DNA of 64,000 bases from Campylobacter vicugnae (GCF_002139875.1 NZ_CP018793.1:1364001-1428000); one strand, 5' to 3'; counted from the first letter of the stretch, positions 44,489 through 51,801 are shown. A program made the numbers and translations. Notes: generated by a model not told the origin, from the sequence alone.

Positions 44489-45779
44489 ACCCACTCCAAT
44501 TCGATTTTTTAGGCAAAAAATCAACTTCATCATAAAATAGCATAGCTAGTGCGTCTAATTCATCAGGACTAGAGCCATAAAGTTTTTTGATATTATCTTT
44601 TGAGATTATTTGAAATTTATCTTTATCATTGTAAAAATACTCAATGGTATTAACTTGCCTTTTTAGGGCTTCTTTAAACTCATCAGCTACATTGATATTT
44701 AGATTTTTAAGGGCTTTGCTAAATCTAAAATACATTTCAGCTCGTTTATTCTTGTATTCATCACTCAAAGGCTTAGCACTCATAATAGCTTCGCTTACAG
44801 GCAAATTAGCACTACTTAAAAAGTCATAAACCCCAGCTCCAACCCCAGTGGTATCTACAAAAATCACGCTGGGCTTAATCTCTGCGTTATAATATGCTAT
44901 CTTGATTTCATTAGCTAGTTCAAGCGTACTTAGCTTTATAAAGCTTCTCATTTTATAGATATTATGTGCGTTTTTACACGCTAAAACGCTCTTATCATCA
45001 CCAAATCTTGCTACATCCAAAGCCCAAACTTCAGCACTAGTTTTCTCATACTCATTATGCTTTTCAAACGCATTTATAAGCTCATCATAGCTTATAAGCA
45101 AGTTGCTTGAGCCATCTACAAACTCCCCATAAATCTCTTGTCTAACTACTTCGCTATTTTCACCGCCAAGCTCGTTTATAAGTCGTTTTATCTCATCTTT
45201 ATTAATTAAAGGATTATCAAAACTAGAAAATTGAAAATGCTCCCAACCAAATGCGTTTTTCAAAGAGTTATTTACTAAATCAAAGAATTTATTTTTGCCT
45301 TTTGGCACTCCGCCAATTATGGCTTTAGAATTTGGATTATCAAGTAACATAGGCGATATAGAGTTATCCCAAAGTTTTGGATTTTTAAGTATAATCCCAG
45401 CTTCATTTAAAATGATTAAATCATATCCCAAGCCCTCGATATTCTCAGGCCTATCAGCTCCTACCATATGAAGTAAATTGCCATTTGATAATGAGAGTTT
45501 CTTATCTTGCTTACTCCATTTGTAAAAACTGCTATCAATTTGCTTTAAAAGTGGCATAAAATATATATCAAAATAGTTTTGTATATTTCTTGTGATAGTA
45601 TCCACCCAAAGAACTTTTTTGACTTTAAAGCTCTCATCAAGTAAGCATTCTATAACATAATTCGCACAACCCCTAGTAAAGCCCAGTCTTCGACCTTTAG
45701 CAATTGTCTTAAATCTAGCACTGCTTTGAAAAAATACCCTTTTTTGAGCTTTCGTATAAGTGATATTTAAAGTATTCAA
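44478..45779 (-). CDS. Terminase large subunit
   Basis: 433 residues. ATPase: an unusual Walker A-like KGRRLGFTRGC near residue 28, and Walker B plus catalytic Glu in YDLIILNEAG. Coupling region and adenine site follow. The nuclease domain has the three acidic sites DVARFGDDKS, IFVDTTGVGAG and SPDELDALAM. Drives DNA packaging with the portal. Start overlaps the small subunit by 4 bases. Confidence 0.92.
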   Translation of the reverse strand: MNTLNITYTKAQKRVFFQSSARFKTIAKGRRLGFTRGCANYVIECLLDESFKVKKVLWVDTITRNIQNYFDIYFMPLLKQIDSSFYKWSKQDKKLSLSNGNLLHMVGADRPENIEGLGYDLIILNEAGIILKNPKLWDNSISPMLLDNPNSKAIIGGVPKGKNKFFDLVNNSLKNAFGWEHFQFSSFDNPLINKDEIKRLINELGGENSEVVRQEIYGEFVDGSSNLLISYDELINAFEKHNEYEKTSAEVWALDVARFGDDKSVLACKNAHNIYKMRSFIKLSTLELANEIKIAYYNAEIKPSVIFVDTTGVGAGVYDFLSSANLPVSEAIMSAKPLSDEYKNKRAEMYFRFSKALKNLNINVADEFKEALKRQVNTIEYFYNDKDKFQIISKDNIKKLYGSSPDELDALAMLFYDEVDFLPKKSNWSGYGW

Positions 45780-46285
45780 ATATCGCTCCTATTAATTTGT
45801 ATAGCATTTGTAGCATTTGCGTTGATTTCAGTTTTTGCGTGTCGTTGATTAACTCCTAGAGTTAATGACGCCTTATCTATAGCTTCTTGAGCTATCTTAT
45901 AGTCAATCATATCAAGGCTAGTGGGCTCTAAGTTTTGTATTCCATCACCAACATTAATTTTACTCATTTTTGTGTTTTTCTCTAGTGTTTCGTTTATTCT
46001 TTTTAAATTTAGATGAGTTGCTTTTTGAATGAGTTGCTTTGAATATACTTCATCATAAGCTGTCTCTATGATAGCGTTCATTTGTTCAATTGGTAGTTCA
46101 TTTTTAGCGATTAATAAATTAGCTTGAGCCGTTACCAAATCGGCGTTTGTTGCGTTCAAATCTCGTGTTAAATTATTTACTGAGCCAAGAGATACTTTAT
46201 ACTTCTTAGCTAATTCTCTTTGAGAGTATCTCCCAGTAAGATAATCCGCTACAAGCTCTTTTTTTATTCTCTCACCTAACGCCAT
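45776..46285 (-). CDS. Terminase small subunit-like protein
   Basis: 169 residues. N-terminal helix-turn-helix (YLTGRYSQRELAKKYKVSLG) typical of phage small terminases, then a helical oligomerisation region and a variable C-terminus. Directly upstream of TerL. The 26-bp symmetric element at 46330-46355 lies upstream of this start, so this is probably the first gene of the main late operon. Confidence 0.8.
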   Translation of the reverse strand: MALGERIKKELVADYLTGRYSQRELAKKYKVSLGSVNNLTRDLNATNADLVTAQANLLIAKNELPIEQMNAIIETAYDEVYSKQLIQKATHLNLKRINETLEKNTKMSKINVGDGIQNLEPTSLDMIDYKIAQEAIDKASLTLGVNQRHAKTEINANATNAIQINRSDI

Positions 46286-46329
46286 TTTAACCCTTAAAAA
46301 TATAAAATCTCATTTTATTTTCTTTTTTT

Positions 46330-46355
46330 GGCTCAATTTTAGGTAAATTTGAACC
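46330..46355. promoter_or_regulatory. 26-bp near-palindrome upstream of terminase
   Basis: Exact reverse complement of 32395-32420 and 44 bases upstream of the terminase start codon. Short AT-rich spacing to the start leaves room for a -10 (for example TTATAT on the leftward strand). See the twin copy for discussion. Confidence 0.6.
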
Positions 46356-46359
46356 ATTT

Positions 46360-46740
46360 TTATAAATTCTCTTTGACAAAATCTATAGCTTCATCAGCCC
46401 CATAGCAAACCTTAGCCGAGCCTTCATCAAGTAAATTTAAAAACTCTAGCCACTTATTTTGCTCTTTGCTAACTCTGCTTAACCTTTTATCGCTTCGCTT
46501 CATCTCGATAAATAGCGTCCTATTTGGTAAGAAAATCATCAAGTCAGGAAATCCAGCATAAGTGCCTAAAGCCTTTAACTTTTTCTTATAAACTACACTA
46601 CACATTCGCTCATTAGCTATATGAATATGCCTAATTTTCTTAACTCTTAGCCAAGAGACAAATTTTATCTGCTCTTGCTCTTCAAGTGGGATTAACTTTT
46701 TAGCTTTTAGGCTTGCTAGAGTTTGATTATAATTTATCAT
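46360..46740 (-). CDS. VRR-NUC domain nuclease
   Basis: 126 residues matching phage VRR-NUC proteins: EEQEQIKFVSWLRVKKIRHI, GFPDLMIFLPNRTLFIEMKR (PD-(D/E)xK catalytic set), then SKEQNKWLEFL. Acts on branched DNA or ends in replication and packaging. Located between replication and terminase genes, as in many phages. Confidence 0.88.
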   Translation of the reverse strand: MINYNQTLASLKAKKLIPLEEQEQIKFVSWLRVKKIRHIHIANERMCSVVYKKKLKALGTYAGFPDLMIFLPNRTLFIEMKRSDKRLSRVSKEQNKWLEFLNLLDEGSAKVCYGADEAIDFVKENL

Positions 46741-46749
46741 TTGCCACCC

Positions 46750-47385
46750 TTATTTTTTAAACCCTTTTAGCTCATTTCTAAGCCTAAATAATCTAGCCCA
46801 CGCCTTTTCTACCGCTTCTTTATCCATTACATAAACCCTACAATCAATCTTTTCTAACTCGCTTAATTCACCATTTTTAGGTGCGTTATCTCTTTGATTT
46901 ATTCTATACGCTATTAAATCCACCCTATAAACGCCGATTAAGTCTTGCTCTTTTAGCAAATTCTCTAAAAAATCGCTCTCATCTTCAGTGTTTAGCGGTT
47001 TTTGCGTATTCTCATTGATAAATTGTAATTCATCATTCAACCTAATGCTCGTGTAGATAAAAGGAGCTATCCCACTGCCTACGATTTTGCCCTTAAAATA
47101 AGTGTTTAAAAAGTTTCTTAAACTCTGTATATTATTAAACGGCTTTGTAGCTCTTATCGTTTTTAGATACTGTTCTTTTTGATACTCACTCACAGCATTT
47201 AGTAGCATTTGGATGCTATTATCGTATTTGGTTTTCATCGATAAGGCAAACAAGGCAAACTCATTTAATTTATCATCGCTGATATCTTTTAGCACGCTCT
47301 GGCTAACGAATTTAACTTGCGTTTTATCCGCTTTGCCACTAAATAAAACACTTGAGATAAACTCTTCTCTCATCTCATTTTTCAC
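46750..47385 (-). CDS. Phage protein of unknown function
   Basis: 211 residues, acidic and helical, cytoplasmic. No signature recognised. Position between the replication protein and VRR-NUC suggests a role in DNA replication or recombination. It overlaps nothing and is 4 bases after the replication gene stop. Confidence 0.6.
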   Translation of the reverse strand: MKNEMREEFISSVLFSGKADKTQVKFVSQSVLKDISDDKLNEFALFALSMKTKYDNSIQMLLNAVSEYQKEQYLKTIRATKPFNNIQSLRNFLNTYFKGKIVGSGIAPFIYTSIRLNDELQFINENTQKPLNTEDESDFLENLLKEQDLIGVYRVDLIAYRINQRDNAPKNGELSELEKIDCRVYVMDKEAVEKAWARLFRLRNELKGFKK

Positions 47386-47389
47386 GGCT

Positions 47390-48283
47390 CTACTCCTTAA
47401 TAAATTTTCTTTTAAGCTCTTGCTCGATTTGGTTATCTAGCTTTTGATTTACCTCTTTAACTTCACTAGGCACCCCATGACTAAGCCAGTTTTTAGACAA
47501 GATATCATCGCTTGTCTGCTTAGCAAAAAACTCATTTCGCTCTTCATCGCTTATTTCGCTTTTAGGGTTTTGATTGTTTTGCGTGTTTAATTCACTTTGG
47601 CTTCTATGCTTCCACATTCGCATAGTAGCTCTCCAGTCCTTCATAGAGTTTTTGCCTACTCGCCACCCATTTGCTTCGTAGTAGTCAAAAAATTGATTAA
47701 CGCTAAAATTAGCTTCAATCTCTTTAGCGTAAATTTCTAGCTCTTCTAGGCTTGGTTTTTTGAAATTGCTCGGACTTTCTTTTTTTAAATTTTTTTCTTT
47801 TATATTATTTGGGTTTGTATTATTTGGGTTTGTATTATTTGTGTTTGTATTATTTAATAATAAACTCTTTGAGTTTATTATTATATTAGCACTATCATTT
47901 TTAACAGCATTAGCACTATCATTTTCGCAAGGTCTAGCACTATTATTTTTGATAGGACTAGCATTGTCAAAAAGCTCAGATATTTTGATTTCGTTTATCA
48001 TAAAAAAGCGTTTAGCAGGTATGCCTATCATACCTTTATCAATAATCAAATCATCATCAATCAAACTTTTTATAGTAGCTCTTATCTCACGCTCACTTAA
48101 GCCCCCACCAAGAGCGTCGATGATATCATTTATCGTATAAAAAAACATTTCATTATCGTAGTAATCCGCTTTATCGATAAACATACTTAAAATAACCGCT
48201 TTATTGAGGCCTAAAATTTTCATTAAATGCTTATTTATTACAAAATATCCATTTGATTTTAAAGTTTTTGTGATAATACTCAT
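47390..48283 (-). CDS. Phage replication protein (O-like, wHTH plus DnaD-like tail)
   Basis: 297 residues: an N-terminal winged helix (LGLNKAVILSMFIDKADYYD, GGGLSEREIRATIKSLIDDD), a low-complexity Asn/Thr/Pro linker made by a 15-bp tandem repeat, and a C-terminal domain FFDYYEANGWRVGKNSMKDW typical of phage O/DnaD-type initiators. Probably opens the origin or loads the helicase. Within a short leftward early operon. Confidence 0.8.
   Translation of the reverse strand: MSIITKTLKSNGYFVINKHLMKILGLNKAVILSMFIDKADYYDNEMFFYTINDIIDALGGGLSEREIRATIKSLIDDDLIIDKGMIGIPAKRFFMINEIKISELFDNASPIKNNSARPCENDSANAVKNDSANIIINSKSLLLNNTNTNNTNPNNTNPNNIKEKNLKKESPSNFKKPSLEELEIYAKEIEANFSVNQFFDYYEANGWRVGKNSMKDWRATMRMWKHRSQSELNTQNNQNPKSEISDEERNEFFAKQTSDDILSKNWLSHGVPSEVKEVNQKLDNQIEQELKRKFIKE
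47803..47855. repeat. Tandem 15-bp repeat in the replication gene
   Basis: Three consecutive 15-bp units (TATTATTTGGGTTTG, third with one change) and a partial fourth. They encode the NTNPN linker, so changes in copy number keep frame and only alter linker length. Confidence 0.9.
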
Positions 48284-48286
48284 TTT

Positions 48287-48661
48287 TTATCCTTTATTTG
48301 ATACTTCATCACTTGCATAAACCTCGCTTAAAAGCTCGTTTATAAGCCCTATATTGACTTTGTAATATGTCGTTCTATTTAGCGTAGTTCTAGTGCTTAA
48401 AAAGCCTTTATTTTTAAAAACTTTGATTATTCTATCAATGATTTTAATGCTAAATCCTAGCTCTTCAACTAAGCTATTACCTTGCCTATAAGCCGGATGG
48501 TCGCACGGCTCTCTAAACTTCAAAAACTCATTACCATCATTCACTTCATACCAATACAGCAGTTGAGCCAAAAATATACTTTCTAACGCTCCCCCAGTTA
48601 TTAAATTTAGCTCTTTGCGGTATGGTATAATGTTTTTATAATTTGCTATGATTTTAAACAT
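48287..48661 (-). CDS. Winged-helix protein of the replication module
   Basis: 124 residues with a replication-initiator-like wHTH (SIFLAQLLYWYEV, then IKIIDRIIKVFKNKGFLSTR, YYKVNIGLI). Similar in design to the N-terminal domain of the downstream replication protein, suggesting it is a related initiator or a paralogous fragment. It lies 3 bases before the larger gene. Confidence 0.7.
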   Translation of the reverse strand: MFKIIANYKNIIPYRKELNLITGGALESIFLAQLLYWYEVNDGNEFLKFREPCDHPAYRQGNSLVEELGFSIKIIDRIIKVFKNKGFLSTRTTLNRTTYYKVNIGLINELLSEVYASDEVSNKG

Positions 48662-48665
48662 TTAT

Positions 48666-48758
48666 TTATCCTTTAGATTTTGGCCAAAATAGCATTGCCA
48701 AACTCATTATAAACGCACCTATACAAAAGCCCATTATAAAGCACTTAAGATAGCTCAT
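48666..48758 (-). CDS. 30-residue small membrane protein
   Basis: An ATG frame with AAGGAG 8 bases upstream, overlapping the Cro-like gene by 4 bases (ATGA-type). The product (MSYLKCFIMGFCIGAFIMSL...) is one membrane helix with a basic tail. Placed in the leftward early operon between the Cro-like gene and the wHTH gene. Function unknown. Confidence 0.45.
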   Translation of the reverse strand: MSYLKCFIMGFCIGAFIMSLAMLFWPKSKG

Positions 48759-48967
48759 TTTTTCTCCTTGTTTTCTTTCAGTCGTAAATCATCTAAATAT
48801 GCTTTTGGGTTTAACCAAACATATAAAGGCACATTTGGCGCTATTTCTGATAATTCTTTTATTCTTTTAGTGCTTATGTTTTCACGACCACACAGCACAG
48901 AATTAACCATATCTTTTTTGTAAATCAAGCTTAAAATATTTTTTAAGTCTTTTCTTTTTGGTTCCAT
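48755..48967 (-). CDS. Cro-like small DNA-binding protein
   Basis: 70 residues, with a possible helix-turn-helix (NILSLIYKKDMVNSVLCGRE) and a Lys/Arg-rich C-terminus. It is the first leftward gene from the operator region and diverges from the repressor gene. Position, size and the adjoining operators suggest the Cro role. The motif is weak. Confidence 0.6.
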   Translation of the reverse strand: MEPKRKDLKNILSLIYKKDMVNSVLCGRENISTKRIKELSEIAPNVPLYVWLNPKAYLDDLRLKENKEKK

Positions 48968-49005
48968 TTTTATTAAGTCTTCTCTTTTTGGTTTTATTTT
49001 TATAT

Positions 49006-49092
49006 TGTAGTAAAACTACATTTAAAATAAGCTTAAATTATGTAGATTAACTACATTTACTAATTATTCTAAAAAAATGTATAATAACTACA
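49006..49092. promoter_or_regulatory. Right operator array of the immunity region
   Basis: Three sites of consensus TGTAG-n5-CTACA: 49006-49020 and 49041-49055 (both good palindromes) and a weaker 49078-49092. The third holds the repressor's own TATAAT (49080-49085). The first two flank AAGCTT and are repeated, inverted, at 51027-51076. Inferred binding sites of the repressor at 49116. Confidence 0.75.
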
Positions 49093-49115
49093 ATATTTTT
49101 TAAAAAGGATAGCCT

Positions 49116-49811
49116 ATGGAATACACTTTCAATAAGACATTTTTTAACGCAGAAATGAAAAAACAAAAAATTAGCAGAGAAAAATTGGCGGAGCTTTTAA
49201 TGGAAAAAGGCGATAATATCACAATAGATGGAATTAATTGGTGGTTTAGAAATGAAAAAAATAAGCCAGAGATTGAAAGAATAAAGCTATTATCAGAAAT
49301 ATTGAATGTCCCTTTTAATAAGTTAGCACTTATACCAGATGATATAAAAAATAATATTTTAGGCTCAAGCAACATTAAATTAGTCCCTATTGTAGGCTCC
49401 GCTAGTTGCGGAATTCCGCTACCAAATTCATATCAAGATATAGAGAATAAAGCATTTTGTAAAAGTGAAATTTGGCATAGCGATTTATACGCTATTATCG
49501 CAAATGGCGATAGTATGACACCTGAAATCGACGATGGTGATGAAGTTATCTGCGACCCTAAAGCTGATATTTTAAGTGGTGATATAGTCCATTACCAAAT
49601 AAACGATGAGAGTGCTATAAAAGTTTATTTTAAAGATGAAAATATAGGCGTAATAGAGTTTGTCCCATTTAACCAAAATGGCGATTTTAAAACGCTTAAA
49701 TTTCGTCTTGATGATGATAGCGTATATATTAAAATGTCTAAAGTTATAGCAATAAACAAATCTAAAATGAATAATCGTCAAGCGAGATTAAAAGCTATAA
49801 ATAGATGGTAA
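49116..49811 (+). CDS. LexA/CI-type repressor with S24 autopeptidase domain
   Basis: 231 residues: N-terminal HTH (ISREKLAELLMEKGDNITID), then a Cys-Gly cleavage site in GSASCGIPLP, catalytic Ser in NGDSMTPEIDDGD and catalytic Lys in ESAIKVYF. The C-G cleavage pair is as in UmuD. DNA damage should trigger self-cleavage and induction. It is transcribed rightward from an operator-overlapping promoter and converges with the secreted nuclease (24-base overlap). Confidence 0.92.
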   Translation: MEYTFNKTFFNAEMKKQKISREKLAELLMEKGDNITIDGINWWFRNEKNKPEIERIKLLSEILNVPFNKLALIPDDIKNNILGSSNIKLVPIVGSASCGIPLPNSYQDIENKAFCKSEIWHSDLYAIIANGDSMTPEIDDGDEVICDPKADILSGDIVHYQINDESAIKVYFKDENIGVIEFVPFNQNGDFKTLKFRLDDDSVYIKMSKVIAINKSKMNNRQARLKAINRW

Positions 49812-50288
49812 AAAATAAACCAACTGTCGCTTTTTTGATTTTCTAAATTTCCAAGGTGGCGTTGGATTTTTAAGTATCCAAAGCCCCAAATTTTTCTTTT
49901 TGGCCGCCATTTCTGCTTTAGAATATATTTTATTTTTAGAATAAGTTTTATAATGCCACGCTAAACCACTTTTTACTTGCTGTAAATTTACATTTTTTCC
50001 ATCGCAAAATACTTCAGCTAACAACCTTTTATATCTATCTTTGCTCTGAACTTTTACAATAGAATTTTTACCAAAGCACAAATTAGCTAAATTTTGCTTA
50101 GATTTTTCCCCAAAATCTTGATTTTTTTCTGGAGCGTCAATGTGGGCTAATCGTATTTTTACCTGTTTTTTATCGTTAGTTAGTATTGTCAGCGTATCGC
50201 CGTCAGCTAATGATATTACTTTGCCTGTTATATCATTAGCAAAACTTAGATTTGATAATAAAAAGATTAATATCAGTATTTTAATCAT
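49788..50288 (-). CDS. Secreted SNase-like nuclease
   Basis: 166 residues with a signal peptide (MIKILILIFLLSNLSFA) and the staphylococcal nuclease fold: SLADGDTLTIL, RLAHIDAPEKNQDFG with catalytic Arg/Asp, SKDRYKRLLAEVF with Arg, and GLAWHYKTYS. Probably periplasmic. Prophage-borne SNase-type nucleases in Campylobacter are known to reduce natural transformation; here it lies 3' of and overlaps (8 bases) the chimeric membrane protein gene, so both are one operon. Confidence 0.85.
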   Translation of the reverse strand: MIKILILIFLLSNLSFANDITGKVISLADGDTLTILTNDKKQVKIRLAHIDAPEKNQDFGEKSKQNLANLCFGKNSIVKVQSKDRYKRLLAEVFCDGKNVNLQQVKSGLAWHYKTYSKNKIYSKAEMAAKKKNLGLWILKNPTPPWKFRKSKKRQLVYFLPSIYSF

Positions 50289-50949
50289 TGTTTAATTCTT
50301 GTTTTTTGAATACATAAAAAGGATTAAATCTTCCAAAAATTATATACTCTACCGCCCATAATATAAAAAATAGCGGTATCCCTATAATTAAGCCTAAAAT
50401 TGTAATATCTAAAACAAAAGATATTACAAAAAATACTCTTATTGTTCTACTTTTTATAGGGCTATGATTTAACTCTGATATATATGGGTTTTTATTTTTA
50501 AAATAAACAAATAAAAATTTTATTATAAAATAAATAAAAATAAATAATGCTTCTATTATTAAAAAAAATAAAGCCAAATTTGCCTTTAATTCATTTAAAA
50601 AACTAGGTTCAATCTCTTTAAAAACTCCATCTTTTTCTATAGCATATCTTGCTTTGCCATCTTTATCGATAGCTTTATGCGGTGTGTAGCCTTTAGCTGT
50701 TGCTAAATCAATGAATTTATTATCAAAATCTATGCTATCTTTTTGTTTTTGCTCGTCGCTCTTTGTAAGGGCATTTAGCATAAATGTGCCGTTTTGATTG
50801 GCTCTATAATTTGCCATTTGTTGGTTTAAAATATCGGTATCATTTTCAATGTCAATTGATTTTATAGAGCTATTTGTAAAAAATGAATGCTGTAGGTCTG
50901 TTGTTGCGAATAATAATATTGTTAAAAATACAAAAAATATTTTTATCAT
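50281..50949 (-). CDS. Chimeric membrane protein displaying a phage virion segment
   Basis: 222 residues in one frame: an N-terminal hydrophobic signal/anchor (MIKIFFVFLTILLFATTDLQ), residues 36-124 identical to residues 50-138 of the 1384-residue virion protein, then three hydrophobic segments (LALFFLIIEALFIFIYFIIK and FFVISFVLDITILGLIIGIP). The insert joins in frame at both edges, and all three base differences are silent. It would lie between the signal and membrane segments, most likely in the periplasm. Placed within the immunity region before the secreted nuclease. I infer superinfection exclusion; no family for the scaffold recognised. Confidence 0.75.
   Translation of the reverse strand: MIKIFFVFLTILLFATTDLQHSFFTNSSIKSIDIENDTDILNQQMANYRANQNGTFMLNALTKSDEQKQKDSIDFDNKFIDLATAKGYTPHKAIDKDGKARYAIEKDGVFKEIEPSFLNELKANLALFFLIIEALFIFIYFIIKFLFVYFKNKNPYISELNHSPIKSRTIRVFFVISFVLDITILGLIIGIPLFFILWAVEYIIFGRFNPFYVFKKQELNND
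50578..50846. repeat. 269-bp duplicated segment (immunity-region copy)
   Basis: Copy of 29685-29953 with three synonymous differences. Sharp edges and unrelated flanks show it was moved as a block. Confidence 0.95.
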
Positions 50950-50975
50950 TTTTTACCTTTTATTTTTTTAAAAAA

Positions 50976-50981
50976 ATTATA
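50976..50981 (-). promoter_or_regulatory. -10 element for the chimera-nuclease operon
   Basis: A TATAAT on the - strand preceded by GA, 26 bases upstream of the ATG at 50949. It is separated from the operator pair by about 45 bases, so control by the repressor may be indirect or partial. Confidence 0.4.
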
Positions 50982-51026
50982 TCAATTTTCTTTTTAATCC
51001 CCCCTTTGAAAAATAATTTATATTTT

Positions 51027-51076
51027 TGTAGTTAATTTACATAATTTAAGCTTATTTTAAATGTAGTTATACTACA
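51027..51076. promoter_or_regulatory. Left-type operator pair (inverted copy)
   Basis: Reverse complement of 49006-49055 with 48 of 50 matches. Sites 51027-51041 and 51062-51076 keep the TGTAG...CTACA form. A TATACT -10 for rightward transcription (51068-51073) lies in the second site, so repressor binding would block the rightward early operon. Confidence 0.75.
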
Positions 51077-51083
51077 ATTTCAC

Positions 51084-51353
51084 TATCAAAAGCAAAAACG
51101 CCTTTGATAGGCTGGATTGACGAGATTGTATTAAGTCATTGACCGACAGAGCCTTAAATCTGGTTTTAATCGGATGAGCTGATGAACCGAAACTATATCA
51201 ATAGCAACAGCTTTACCAAACTTCGGACTTTTTCTATTGTTACTTTACTAATTTAAATATAAATTTGGATTGGGGAACCCCACGAAGTGGGGCTTTAGGG
51301 GTTTTGAAAGGGCGTAGCCCTTCATCGCAAAGTGGGGCTTTGCTCCACTGCGA
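51084..51353 (+). other. Structured leader of the rightward early transcript
   Basis: No long gene occupies 51077-51400. A stem TATCAAA/TTTGATA (51084-51109) sits at the expected 5' end of the transcript. Three compact GC-rich hairpins follow: 51278-51292, 51308-51322 and 51325-51353 (stems CCCCAC/GTGGGG, AAGGGC/GCCCTT and AGTGGGGC/GCTCCACT extended by TCGC/GCGA). TGGGGAACCCCA (51271-51282) can pair instead of the first hairpin, an alternative-fold layout. A 24-codon frame (51182-51256) could be a leader peptide. No T-run follows the hairpins, so a simple terminator is not supported. Confidence 0.45.
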
Positions 51354-51400
51354 AGTCAAAAAATAAATATTTAGTTTAGTAAAGTAACAAAGGAGCCAAA

Positions 51401-51730
51401 ATGGACGAATACACATACTACACATCATCATATGATGAAGCCAAAAAGCAAGAGCTTGAAAAATTAGATATTTTAATTTCATTAATGACCAAATACAACT
51501 CACTAATAAATTTAATAAAAAAACAAGGAGACAAAATGCTAAAAATTTTAAAGATTTTTAAAAAACCCAAAGAGCCAAAACAAGATAAAAGATATCTTGT
51601 AGGTTGTAGTGGCTCATTATATAATCCTTCGATATATAGCGTTTGCGATGGATTTATCTATCACAAAGCCTTAAAACAAATAGTTGAAGCCAAAAGAGAA
51701 ACTAATTTTATGCTAATTAATTCAAATTAA
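51401..51730 (+). CDS. Hypothetical protein, first gene of the rightward early arm
   Basis: 109 residues with a good AAAGGAG ribosome site. The first half is helical and charged (EAKKQELEKLDILISLMTKY), the second basic (KIFKKPKEPKQDKRYLVGCS). A second ATG with GGAG upstream lies at 51536 and could start a shorter form. No domain recognised. It is the first protein gene after the structured leader, so it may be an early regulator such as an antiterminator, which is inference from place only. Confidence 0.6.
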   Translation: MDEYTYYTSSYDEAKKQELEKLDILISLMTKYNSLINLIKKQGDKMLKILKIFKKPKEPKQDKRYLVGCSGSLYNPSIYSVCDGFIYHKALKQIVEAKRETNFMLINSN

Positions 51731-51770
51731 AAGAGTTAAGATGAAATTAGACACGTTACAAATCCATCCA

Positions 51771-51795
51771 GCCACAGTATAGGTAATTCTGTGGC
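51771..51795 (+). terminator. Hairpin after the first early gene
   Basis: A perfect 7-bp stem GCCACAG/CTGTGGC with an 11-base loop, 40 bases after the 51730 stop. No T-run follows; it may be a weak terminator or processing site. Confidence 0.35.
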
Positions 51796-51801
51796 CACGA
51801 T

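Noticed and set aside
47803-47855. CRISPR-like array
   Set aside because: Units are contiguous 15-mers without spacers inside a coding gene; a simple tandem repeat.
29685-50846. Assembly artefact as the source of the 269-bp duplicate
   Set aside because: The copies differ at three bases, have unrelated flanks and keep frame on both sides, so a collapsed or copied contig end is unlikely. Long reads would still settle it.
51179-51193. Hammerhead ribozyme core (CTGATGA ... GAAAC)
   Set aside because: The two conserved blocks are only three bases apart, so stem II cannot form, and I found no pairing for stems I and III with a cleavage site.
51240-51503. 87-codon leftward frame
   Set aside because: It reads through the GC-rich hairpins and the start of the rightward gene, with no ribosome site and no protein-like composition.
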